DNA from: Pseudomonadota bacterium | GTDB taxonomy: Bacteria; Myxococcota_A; Polyangia; Polyangiales; Polyangiaceae | Assembly: GCA_023411445.1 (NCBI GenBank) | Contig: JAEYOT010000826.1 | Location: 1 to 5,667, forward strand | DNA length: 5,667 nt | Direction: 5' to 3' | Shown here: positions 1 to 5,503 of the stretch, piece after piece | Position numbering within the stretch: the stretch's first letter is position 1 | Layout: each line of letters opens with the position of its first letter | The notes under the pieces: generated by a model | The model's input: the letters and a program-made list of their open reading frames with translations, nothing else | What the model was told of the DNA's origin: nothing | Databases searched by the model: none | Position numbers and translations under genes: made by a program

Positions 1-170
1 GTGCTCGGCGGCGCGACGCGCGGCGCCTCCAGCGCGACCGGCGCCGCGGCGCCCTTGGCGGATTGGGCGCGCTCCGTGTCGCGACGGAAGCCGAGCCGAT
101 TGCAGGCCGGCAGAGCGAGCAGAGAGAGCGCCACGGTTCCGAGCACGAGCCGACTGCGTAGGTGTTTCAT
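1..170 (-). CDS. Lipoprotein of unknown function, N-terminal part (runs off the left edge)
   Basis: Only the first 56 codons are visible. The protein begins MKHLRSRLVLGTVALS and has a basic n-region, a hydrophobic core and the lipobox LPAC, with the lipidated cysteine at residue 23. It should therefore be exported by Sec and anchored by a signal-peptidase-II-processed lipid tail. The residue after the cysteine is Asn, not Asp, so by E. coli rules the outer membrane is the likelier site. After the cysteine comes a basic stretch and then an Ala/Pro-rich segment that looks like a flexible linker, so any functional domain lies outside the window. The ATG overlaps the stop of the upstream polymerase gene by 4 nt (ATGA at 170-167), which supports translational coupling and a linked role in polysaccharide assembly. 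No family can be named from this fragment. Confidence 0.8.
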   Translation of the reverse strand, partial: MKHLRSRLVLGTVALSLLALPACNRLGFRRDTERAQSAKGAAAPVALEAPRVAPPS

Positions 171-1564
171 CCCAGCTTCCACTTCGTATAGAGAAAAACC
201 AGGCCGATGATGCCGATGTTGGCGATCAACAAGGCCACGAGGTCGTACCATTCGAGACGCACACGAAAGCTAGAGTCGTGCCGACGCACGGCGGAGAAGA
301 GCGCGCCCGCTAAGCCCAGGTAAATCCACAGCACGTAGTGGAACGTGAACGAGAGGAAGAAGATGCCGACGGCGAGGCCGACGAACGCCGCCAAGAGGGC
401 CATCGCCCAAGCGCGAGTCAGCTGCGCTCCAGCCACGATTCCTGGTTCCGTCGCCAGCTTCATGTGCCGAAGCACCGCGAGCGGGATCTTGCCGGACAGG
501 TACAAGATGGCTGAAAACAGGAGCATGCCCGGGAAGCCGAGCTCCGCCAGCGCCAGCAAGTACGAGTTGTGCGCCGTCATGTAGTGGTACTCGGTGAATT
601 GACCGAAGCCGACCCCGAGCAGCGGGTGTGAACGAAACATGCTGAGCGCCTCGGCCCAGCAGTCCACGCGCTCCATGGTGGAGCTGGAGGCATCCTCGCC
701 TCCGCGGCCGCCGAGCAAGAGGAGCGGCAGCGCCAGCACTCCACCGAGCAGGATGCCCGCCACACCGACGCGGCTCACGAAGTAGGCGCCGAGCACGGCC
801 AAGAACACCAGCTGCCCACCGCGCGAGCCTGTCAGCACTGCGCAGAGCAGCACGAGCAAGAACGCCATCAGCCCCAAGGTGCGCCGGCCCATGCCTCCTC
901 GGGCTTGCCCGAAGGCGAACGCGAGCGGTAGACCGACGCCGCCAGCGAGCGCCAGCTCGTTCGGGTCTTGCAGCACGCCGCGGTAGCGCACGCGACCACG
1001 ACCGATGGAGGTGGTGCCAAACAAGCCGATCCTTTCGCACTGATACTCGGCGCCCGGCTCGGCGCCGTTGACGTAACAGGCGCGCGGCGTATCGCACGGC
1101 CTTCCATCGGGTTTTCCCGAGGCTTTGTCGCCCGGGATCGTCTCATCGACGATCACACAGCCTGTCTCGGCGAAGCCCTGGTGCGCGCCGACGCTACAGA
1201 CGAACAGCACCATGGACAGCACCGCGGCCGCCACCCAGTGGAGCGCGCGGAAGCTCTGCACGCCGTGCGCGATCAGCAGGAACAGCGCGATGCAAACGCT
1301 CAAGCCGAGCGCGAGACTCACCGCCTCACCGGGCGCGCGGATCAAGACCGTGAACACTGTCCACGCCGCGAACGCGAGCACCCACGGCAGCTGCGGCACG
1401 GCACGAAGACGCGTGTTACCCACGCGCCAATCGAGCCACAGACCAAACACCGCGAGCCCGAAGAATATATAGAGCAGCGGCACGACGCGTAGAGGCTCGT
1501 AGAACTCTTGCGGTCGTGCGTAGATGAAAACGACGAGCGCGATGATTCCGGGTATGGCATGCAT
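167..1564 (-). CDS. O-antigen polymerase/ligase-family membrane protein (Wzy-like)
   Basis: This 465-residue polytopic inner-membrane protein has the hallmarks of the O-antigen ligase/polymerase (Wzy_C) family. They include a DPNELA motif (200-205), TGSRGG (245-250) in a membrane-edge loop, and a large external loop with RSHPLLGVGFGQF (311-323) and AHNSYL (331-336) followed by a LAELGFPG segment. These enzymes join lipid-linked glycan units on the periplasmic face, or transfer glycan to lipid A-core or protein. The neighbouring Wza- and Wzx-like genes favour a Wzy polymerase, but a ligase cannot be excluded from sequence alone. Hydrophobic segments run throughout, the last at about 441-460, ending in a short basic tail. 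A loop at about 128-180 contains four cysteines (136, 157, 163, 176), unusual for the family. The ATG at 1564 gives the family-like N-terminus (MHAIPG...YARPQE); no good Shine-Dalgarno site precedes it. It is co-transcribed with the lipoprotein gene at 170. Confidence 0.88.
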   Translation of the reverse strand: MHAIPGIIALVVFIYARPQEFYEPLRVVPLLYIFFGLAVFGLWLDWRVGNTRLRAVPQLPWVLAFAAWTVFTVLIRAPGEAVSLALGLSVCIALFLLIAHGVQSFRALHWVAAAVLSMVLFVCSVGAHQGFAETGCVIVDETIPGDKASGKPDGRPCDTPRACYVNGAEPGAEYQCERIGLFGTTSIGRGRVRYRGVLQDPNELALAGGVGLPLAFAFGQARGGMGRRTLGLMAFLLVLLCAVLTGSRGGQLVFLAVLGAYFVSRVGVAGILLGGVLALPLLLLGGRGGEDASSSTMERVDCWAEALSMFRSHPLLGVGFGQFTEYHYMTAHNSYLLALAELGFPGMLLFSAILYLSGKIPLAVLRHMKLATEPGIVAGAQLTRAWAMALLAAFVGLAVGIFFLSFTFHYVLWIYLGLAGALFSAVRRHDSSFRVRLEWYDLVALLIANIGIIGLVFLYTKWKLG

Positions 1565-1594
1565 CGTAGTTTGTGCTTAGGTGTTGATCACAAA
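1565..1594. promoter_or_regulatory. 30-bp divergent intergenic region with a 6-bp inverted repeat
   Basis: Only 30 bp separate the start codons of the leftward polymerase gene (1564) and the rightward export gene (1595), so at least one promoter must lie inside the opposing gene. The gap is noticeably more AT-rich than its surroundings. It contains the inverted repeat TTTGTG (1570-1575) and CACAAA (1589-1594) with a 13-nt spacer, which could be an operator serving both genes. No convincing -35/-10 pair or -24/-12 element is visible here. A weak AGGTG at 1579-1583 may act as ribosome binding site for the export gene, at a long 11-nt spacing. Confidence 0.35.
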
Positions 1595-2203
1595 ATGAAA
1601 GCTCCGCTCCTTACGCTCGCGGTTCTGACGCTCACGCTCGCTCCGCTCACCGCGTGTCGAGCGCACGGCGGCGCGAACAGCGCTGTCTACGCCGACGCGG
1701 CTCGCCACGATCCACGCGGAAAACCCTACGTTATCGGCGTCGCGGACGTCGTGCGCATCGGCGTTTGGCGAGACGACAGCTTGTCCACGGACGCCATCGT
1801 TCGTCCCGACGGCACCATCACGATGCCGCTGCTCGGCGAGCTGCGCGCCGCGGGCCGCACCGCCGCGCAGCTGCAGCAGGACGTGAGTCAGCGACTGACG
1901 GCGTACATCAAAGATGCAGCCGTCACCGTCTCCATCGCGGAGATCAACAGCTACCGGTTCACGGTCGCGGGCAACGTGCAGAACCCCGGCTTGTTCACCG
2001 CGCGCTACTACCTCACCGTTTCGGAGGCGCTGGCGCTGGCCGGCGGCCCCAACCGCTACGCGGACACGGACGAGGTCGTGATCGTGCGCAACGTCGGCGG
2101 CACCGTGCAGCGCATCCCTATCAACTACGACGACATCCTCTCCGGCAAACACCCCGAGCAGGACATCGTGATTTTGGCAGGCGACTCGGTGCGGGTGCCC
2201 TGA
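1595..2203 (+). CDS. wza: Short polysaccharide export outer-membrane lipoprotein (Wza/OPX family)
   Basis: The 202-residue product starts with a lipoprotein signal, MKAPLLTLAV..., ending in lipobox LTAC with the lipidated cysteine at residue 21. The Poly_export domain follows at about 44-115, with YVIGVADVVRIGVW and VRPDGTITMPLLGE as its typical signatures. A single SLBB-like domain (about 118-170) then starts YRFTVAGNVQNPG and includes LTVSEALALAGG. The protein ends with ILAGDSVRVP, so the C-terminal helix that forms the outer-membrane pore in E. coli Wza is absent, along with further SLBB repeats. It thus resembles the short OPX proteins of myxobacterial EPS systems, thought to work with a separate beta-barrel porin. 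The frame stays open upstream to a TTG at 1508, with an ATG at 1559, but only the ATG at 1595 gives a normal signal peptide. The flippase gene follows after 3 nt, indicating an operon. Confidence 0.93.
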   Translation: MKAPLLTLAVLTLTLAPLTACRAHGGANSAVYADAARHDPRGKPYVIGVADVVRIGVWRDDSLSTDAIVRPDGTITMPLLGELRAAGRTAAQLQQDVSQRLTAYIKDAAVTVSIAEINSYRFTVAGNVQNPGLFTARYYLTVSEALALAGGPNRYADTDEVVIVRNVGGTVQRIPINYDDILSGKHPEQDIVILAGDSVRVP

Positions 2204-2206
2204 GCC

Positions 2207-3673
2207 GTGTCGCTGGTACGCGACACCGTACGCGGCGCCGTGTGGACGATCACGTCCGGCATGGGCTCGCGCGCCGTGGGCCTGATCGGTACGCTGGTGC
2301 TCACGCGCTTCATCGCCCCCGCGGAGTACGGCGAGGTGATGGTCGCCGCCGTCTTGGGCATGACGGCCAATCAGCTGTCCATCATCGGCTGGGGCCAGTA
2401 CTTGGTGGCGCATCCGCACGCGCCCCGCAGCACCACCTTCCACGTCACCGCGTTCCATGTCGGCCTCGGCCTGCTGGCGCTCGCACTGCTCTTGCTGCTC
2501 GGCCCGCTCCTCGGCTTGTGGTTCGACGCGCCCGGTATGGCCCGCTTCCTGCCCGGCATCGCGCTGAGCGTGCTCTTGGATCGCTTGGCCTTCGTGCCGG
2601 AGCGGGTGCTGGTCCGCGAGCTGCGTTTCGGAAGGATCAGCCTCGCTCGTACCAGCTCGGATCTGCTGCACAGCGCCGTCAGCATCGGCGCCGCTGCGCT
2701 GGGCTTGGGCGGCATGGCCATCGTGCTCGGCAACGTGTGTCGCTCGCTGGTGCGCCTCACGTTCTACACGGCCAGCGTGAGCCGACGGGATTGGCTCGAG
2801 CCAGCGCGCATCACGCGCGGGCAGACGCGTGAGCTGCTCGCTTTCGGCGTGCCCATGGCGCTCGGCGCCCTGTGTGAGTTCGCGACGCGACGTTGGGACA
2901 ACCTGCTGGTGGCGCGCTTCTTCGGCCCCGGCCCCACCGGCATGTACAACCTGGCGTACAACCTGGCGGACGTGCCCGCGATCCAGGTGGGCGAGCAAAT
3001 TGGGGACGTGCTGTTGCCGTCCTTCGCGCGCATGGATGCCGAGCGCCGCGCAGACGCGCTGGTGCGCTCGATGGCGCTGCTCGGCCTGATCGTCTTCCCG
3101 CTCGCCGTGGGGCTCGGCGTGGTGGCGCCCACCTTGGTGGCCACCTTGTTCGATCCGCGCTGGCAGCCGATGGGCCCCATGCTGGTGCTGCTCGCAGCGC
3201 TCTCTGTGGCGCGCCCCGTCGGCTGGACGGTGGCTTCTTACCTGCAAGCCAAGCAGCTGCCGCGCAGCATCTTTTGGCTCGAGGCGTTCAAGCTGGTGCT
3301 GCTCTTGGCCGGCATCGTCAGCTTCGGGCGCATCAGCCCGCTGTGGACCTGCGCGGCGGTCGGCGTCGCTTTCGCCGGCCATGCGCTGGCCTCGCTCTGG
3401 GTCGTGCAGCGGTTGGATGGTGTGTCGCTGCGGCGCTCGCGCGGCAGCTTGCTCCCAGCCCTGGCGGCTTGTCTGGTCATGGTCGCGGCCGTGCTGGCGG
3501 CTCGCGCCGTGGTCAACGCCGCCGGGGGCTTGCCCGCGGCGCTGCAGCTCGCCGTTGAGGTAGTGAGCGGCGCGCTGGCCTACACACTGGGCGCGCTGGT
3601 GCTCGCCCGGCAGGTGAGCCGCGAGCTGATCGCCAAGCTGCGCGTCGCGCTCACGCCCCGCGCCGCCAGTTGA
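2207..3673 (+). CDS. wzx: Polysaccharide repeat-unit flippase (Wzx-like, MOP superfamily)
   Basis: The 488-residue protein is highly hydrophobic, with roughly 12-14 probable membrane segments, the normal size for lipid-linked oligosaccharide flippases of the MOP/polysaccharide-synthase group. Family-like features include an N-terminal amphipathic start leading into TLVLTRFIAPAEYGEV (29-44), an RELRFGRISLART segment (137-149), and the half-way repeat RRWDNLLVARFFGPGPTGMYNLAYNLADVP (228-257, key residues D231, G240, Y247, P257), followed by a QIGDVLLPSFARM segment. Its role would be to move the undecaprenyl-linked repeat unit from the cytoplasmic to the periplasmic face for the polymerase encoded across the divergent gap. 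The start is GTG at 2207, 3 nt after the export gene's stop, with no clear Shine-Dalgarno site, so translational coupling is likely. The next in-frame ATG (2261) would cut into the first helix. The C-terminus ends in a basic tail just before a hairpin. Confidence 0.92.
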   Translation: MSLVRDTVRGAVWTITSGMGSRAVGLIGTLVLTRFIAPAEYGEVMVAAVLGMTANQLSIIGWGQYLVAHPHAPRSTTFHVTAFHVGLGLLALALLLLLGPLLGLWFDAPGMARFLPGIALSVLLDRLAFVPERVLVRELRFGRISLARTSSDLLHSAVSIGAAALGLGGMAIVLGNVCRSLVRLTFYTASVSRRDWLEPARITRGQTRELLAFGVPMALGALCEFATRRWDNLLVARFFGPGPTGMYNLAYNLADVPAIQVGEQIGDVLLPSFARMDAERRADALVRSMALLGLIVFPLAVGLGVVAPTLVATLFDPRWQPMGPMLVLLAALSVARPVGWTVASYLQAKQLPRSIFWLEAFKLVLLLAGIVSFGRISPLWTCAAVGVAFAGHALASLWVVQRLDGVSLRRSRGSLLPALAACLVMVAAVLAARAVVNAAGGLPAALQLAVEVVSGALAYTLGALVLARQVSRELIAKLRVALTPRAAS

Positions 3674-3687
3674 GCCGAGCGGCACGC

Positions 3688-3710
3688 GGCGCGGCCAGCT
3701 GGGCCGCGCC
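3688..3710. terminator. Perfect 9-bp GC hairpin between convergent genes (possible bidirectional terminator)
   Basis: GGCGCGGCC (3688-3696), a 5-nt loop AGCTG, and GGCCGCGCC (3702-3710) form a perfect stem made only of G-C pairs. It fills most of the 37-bp gap between the flippase stop (3671-3673) and the stop of the leftward lipoprotein gene (3711-3713), abutting the latter. Its position between convergent genes and its symmetry suit a two-way transcription barrier. Neither side has a run of T, so it is not a classical intrinsic terminator; it may act as a stem-only terminator, an mRNA 3'-end stabiliser, or a roadblock. Confidence 0.55.
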
Positions 3711-4643
3711 TCATCGAGCACAGCGAAACCCCAGCGACGCTGCCGAGTCCGTCGTGTCGTACCAATCGCGCTTCGACGCGCGCAGCCAATCGCCTTCGCT
3801 CTTGAAGCCGCCGCCGCGACCGACGTAGCGCGAGCCAGTGGTTGGCCCCTTCGGATCGCTCTCCGGCGACGAGGCATAGTACTGCTCGTCGTAGAAGTCG
3901 GCGACCATCTCGACCATGTTGCCGGCCATGTCCAGCACGCCGTAAGGGCTCTGCCCGCCTTTCAGGCTGCCCACTGGCTTGGCCGCGTTGCCGCAGCCGG
4001 CGAGGTTGGCCAGATCGCAGGTCGGCTTCGCGTCGCCCCACGGAAAGATGGCGCCCTCCTCGCCGCGCGCCGCCTTCTCCCACTCTGCTTCCGGCGGGAG
4101 GCGGCGCTCGGCCCAGCTGCAGTAGGCCTTGGCCTGGGTGAGGTCGACGCAGCCGGCCGGGTAATTTTCGTTCTTGCAGCTCCACTCGCAAGCAGGCGGC
4201 GTGCAAGCGCCGTCGAGCACGCAAGCCGTGTACTGCGCTTGGCTTACCTCGGTGCGTTCGATCGAGAAGGCGGACAGCGACACGGTGTGCTGCGGTTTCT
4301 CGTCCTCGTCACAAGCTGAGTCGCTTGCTTCATTGCAGCCCATGGCGAACTCGCCGGCCGGTATCTCGATCAGCTCGGACGGCTCGGCGGTAGCGCTGCA
4401 ATCGAATCCGCCACCGCTGCTACCGCCGCTGCCAGCCGTGCCACCGTTGCTCGAGCTGCCTCCGGCGCTCGAGCCGCTCTGACCGGTCTCCCCGGCTTCT
4501 CCCTTCGAGCCACCCTCGGCGTTTTTGTCCGAGTCATTCGTGCCACCACAGGCGGCTAGCCACAGCGACGCCACGAGGGCCGCGCCGAGAGTTGAGCCAC
4601 GCGTGAGCGCCACCGCAGACGTATCCCTTGGAGCTTTGCTCAT
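3711..4643 (-). CDS. Lipoprotein with a non-catalytic formylglycine-generating-enzyme (SUMF1/FGE-sulfatase) domain
   Basis: The 310-residue protein opens with a lipoprotein signal ending LWLAAC, with the lipidated cysteine at residue 32. A spacer of about 47 residues (33-79), rich in Gly, Ser, Asn and Ala, holds the domain off the membrane. The FGE-sulfatase fold fills the rest: IPAGEFAMG (94-102), HTVSLSAFSIERTEVSQAQY (119-138), RLPPEAEWEKAARG (181-194), FPWGD (200-204), DMAGNMVEMVADFYD (238-252), RGGGF (276-280) and the end LGFRCAR. In true formylglycine-generating enzymes the segment after GGS carries two copper-binding cysteines; here they align with Ser282 and Leu287, so that reaction is not expected. 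The usual tryptophans of the GNVWEWVADW block are also replaced. Twelve cysteines after Cys32 suggest disulfides in an exported protein. A binding or scaffold role is possible but unproven. The ATG at 4643 is chosen because it places the signal peptide correctly, although the frame is open to 4784. No Shine-Dalgarno site is visible. Confidence 0.88.
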   Translation of the reverse strand: MSKAPRDTSAVALTRGSTLGAALVASLWLAACGGTNDSDKNAEGGSKGEAGETGQSGSSAGGSSSNGGTAGSGGSSGGGFDCSATAEPSELIEIPAGEFAMGCNEASDSACDEDEKPQHTVSLSAFSIERTEVSQAQYTACVLDGACTPPACEWSCKNENYPAGCVDLTQAKAYCSWAERRLPPEAEWEKAARGEEGAIFPWGDAKPTCDLANLAGCGNAAKPVGSLKGGQSPYGVLDMAGNMVEMVADFYDEQYYASSPESDPKGPTTGSRYVGRGGGFKSEGDWLRASKRDWYDTTDSAASLGFRCAR

Positions 4644-4656
4644 GTGTGGCCGGAAA

Positions 4657-4672
4657 CGCAAGGCGCATGCCA
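4657..4672 (-). promoter_or_regulatory. Sigma-54-like (-24/-12) promoter candidate for the leftward lipoprotein gene
   Basis: Read on the minus strand from 4672, the sequence is TGGCATGCGCCTTGCG. Against the known sigma-54 consensus TGGCACG-N4-TTGCW it matches 10 of 12 defined positions, and GG (4671-4670) and GC (4659-4658) are separated by exactly 10 nt. The predicted transcription start is near 4646, only about 3 nt before the ATG at 4643, which would give a nearly leaderless mRNA and fits the missing ribosome binding site. This is a pattern match, not proof. Confidence 0.35.
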
Positions 4673-4728
4673 CGCGTGTACGTTCTGCACCGTGGCGCGT
4701 GGCGGATCGCGACGCTCCGTGGCATGCG
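4664..4728. repeat. 11-bp perfect inverted repeat in the divergent control region
   Basis: CGCATGCCACG (4664-4674) and CGTGGCATGCG (4718-4728) are perfect inverse complements with a 43-nt spacer; their centres are 54 bp apart, close to five helical turns. The left arm runs into the palindrome CACGCGTG (4671-4678). The right arm is followed by a second GGCATGC in tandem (4721-4727 and 4728-4734). The repeat lies between two divergent genes. It may be a pair of regulator sites or simply the mirrored -24 halves of two promoters. Confidence 0.6.
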
Positions 4729-4735
4729 GCATGCA
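4720..4735 (+). promoter_or_regulatory. Sigma-54-like (-24/-12) promoter candidate for the rightward phosphatase gene
   Basis: TGGCATGCGGCATGCA matches the sigma-54 consensus at 10 of 12 defined positions, with GG (4721-4722) and GC (4733-4734) exactly 10 nt apart. The predicted start of transcription is near 4746, two nt before an in-frame GTG at 4748 and upstream of GTG 4775 and the ATGs at 4805 and 4820. If it is real, the ATG at 4724 used here as working start cannot be translated from this transcript. The tandem GGCATGC could instead explain the match by chance. Confidence 0.35.
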
Positions 4736-5500
4736 CCGCAGCGGCGCGTGGATGCTTCAGCCGAGAGCTTATTGGTGAACCCACCAGCCAACGTGCCGTG
4801 GGAGATGGGAGCGTTCAGGATGCTTGCCGAATCGCGCTGCGCCGGCGGCGGGTTAGGGGGCGACTTCTACGCCGTTCGTCTGCGTGGTCCCAAGCGCCTC
4901 GCCGTGGTGATTGGCGACGCCTGCGGCCGCGGTGAGGACGGCGCCAAGCTCCTGCCCAACGTGCTGCGCCGTCTGGAGCAGCTGGCGCACGTGCACTTGC
5001 GGCCAAGCCAAGTTTTAGGTGAGCTGAATCGAAGCCTAGTCGGCGAGCTGGCGACGGACCGCTTCGTCACCGGCGCAGCGTTCGAGATCGACGCCGACCG
5101 CGGCACCATCACCATCGCCAACGCCGCCCACGTTCCGGCCGTGCTGCGAGACGCCTGCGGCTTGACCCAAGTCGTGGGCCGAGCTTCCGGGCCGCCGCTC
5201 GGCATCTTGCCGCAGGCGCAGTACTTCGAAGAAACCTACAAGCTCGGTCGCGGGGACATCGTCGTGCTGATGACCGACGGCATCCTCGAGGCGATCGAGA
5301 CGGAGCTGTCGGAGATGTCGACGCTGATCGCGCTGCTGTCGGAGACGACGGGGGGCAGCGGTGCGGTGCATCGCTCCTTACTGGCGCGCCTGCCGGGCCC
5401 GCACGCCGAGCCGCCCGGCGACGATATGACCTTACTCAGCTTGGAGCTCGTCGCGGAGCCCCGCGCCCCTCGCCTGCCGCTGCTTCAGCGAGCCATTTGA
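4724..5500 (+). CDS. SpoIIE/PP2C-type serine phosphatase domain protein
   Basis: With the ATG at 4724 this is a 258-residue, single-domain protein of the SpoIIE (PPM) phosphatase family, probably cytoplasmic. The metal-binding acidic motifs are all present: GGDFY (45-49, D47), VIGDACGRG (62-70, D65), LMTDGILEA (182-190, D185) and GDDMTLL (232-238). NAAH (133-136) and PPLGILP (157-163) are also typical, so an active Mn-dependent phosphatase is likely. Such enzymes usually dephosphorylate STAS-domain anti-sigma antagonists or response regulators. No sensor domain is attached, so input must come from another protein. The start is uncertain: the family-like stretch AESLLVNPPANVP begins near residue 14, so 4724 or GTG 4748 fit best; GTG 4775 and ATG 4805 are possible. 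ATG 4820 has the best ribosome site but would clip the first strand. Five TTA codons (4769, 4853, 5015, 5378, 5432) stand out. A glycosyltransferase gene follows after 3 nt. Confidence 0.85.
   Translation: MRHAPQRRVDASAESLLVNPPANVPWEMGAFRMLAESRCAGGGLGGDFYAVRLRGPKRLAVVIGDACGRGEDGAKLLPNVLRRLEQLAHVHLRPSQVLGELNRSLVGELATDRFVTGAAFEIDADRGTITIANAAHVPAVLRDACGLTQVVGRASGPPLGILPQAQYFEETYKLGRGDIVVLMTDGILEAIETELSEMSTLIALLSETTGGSGAVHRSLLARLPGPHAEPPGDDMTLLSLELVAEPRAPRLPLLQRAI
4807..4811 (+). promoter_or_regulatory. Shine-Dalgarno-like GGGAG in front of an internal ATG (4820)
   Basis: GGGAG sits 8 nt before the in-frame ATG at 4820, a good spacing, and is the only clear ribosome-site-like sequence at any candidate start of the phosphatase gene. 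Starting there would give 226 residues beginning MLAESRC and keep all catalytic motifs, but it would lose part of the first beta strand expected upstream of GGDFY. It is either a minor internal start or a chance match. Confidence 0.25.
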
Positions 5501-5503
5501 GCC

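Noticed and set aside
270..1097. 275-codon minus-strand frame inside the polymerase gene
   Set aside because: Arg/Ala-rich out-of-frame product with no family signature; the main frame has the polymerase motifs.
1466..1471. TATATA as a -10 box for the export gene
   Set aside because: It lies within the polymerase coding region with no matching -35 about 17 nt upstream, and would imply a leader of over 100 nt; a chance AT-rich patch is simpler.
1508..1594. 29-residue upstream extension of the export lipoprotein
   Set aside because: It is hydrophilic, overlaps the divergent polymerase start, and would displace the signal peptide from the N-terminus.
1654..2832. 392-codon plus-strand frame overlapping the export and flippase genes
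   Set aside because: Arg-rich shadow in another frame; the overlapped frames encode clear protein families.
1577..3877. Very long (766-codon) open frame on the minus strand
   Set aside because: It lies antisense to the export and flippase genes, its product is almost only Arg, His, Gln, Ala, Gly and Asp, and shows no domain or membrane pattern. It is the usual long antisense frame of GC-rich coding DNA.
3580..4224. 214-codon minus-strand frame overlapping the FGE-like gene
   Set aside because: Shadow of the FGE-like lipoprotein in a shifted frame, composed mainly of Arg, Gly and Ala.
4644..4784. 47-residue upstream extension of the FGE-like lipoprotein
   Set aside because: It would bury the signal peptide and lipobox inside the protein and run across the divergent phosphatase start.
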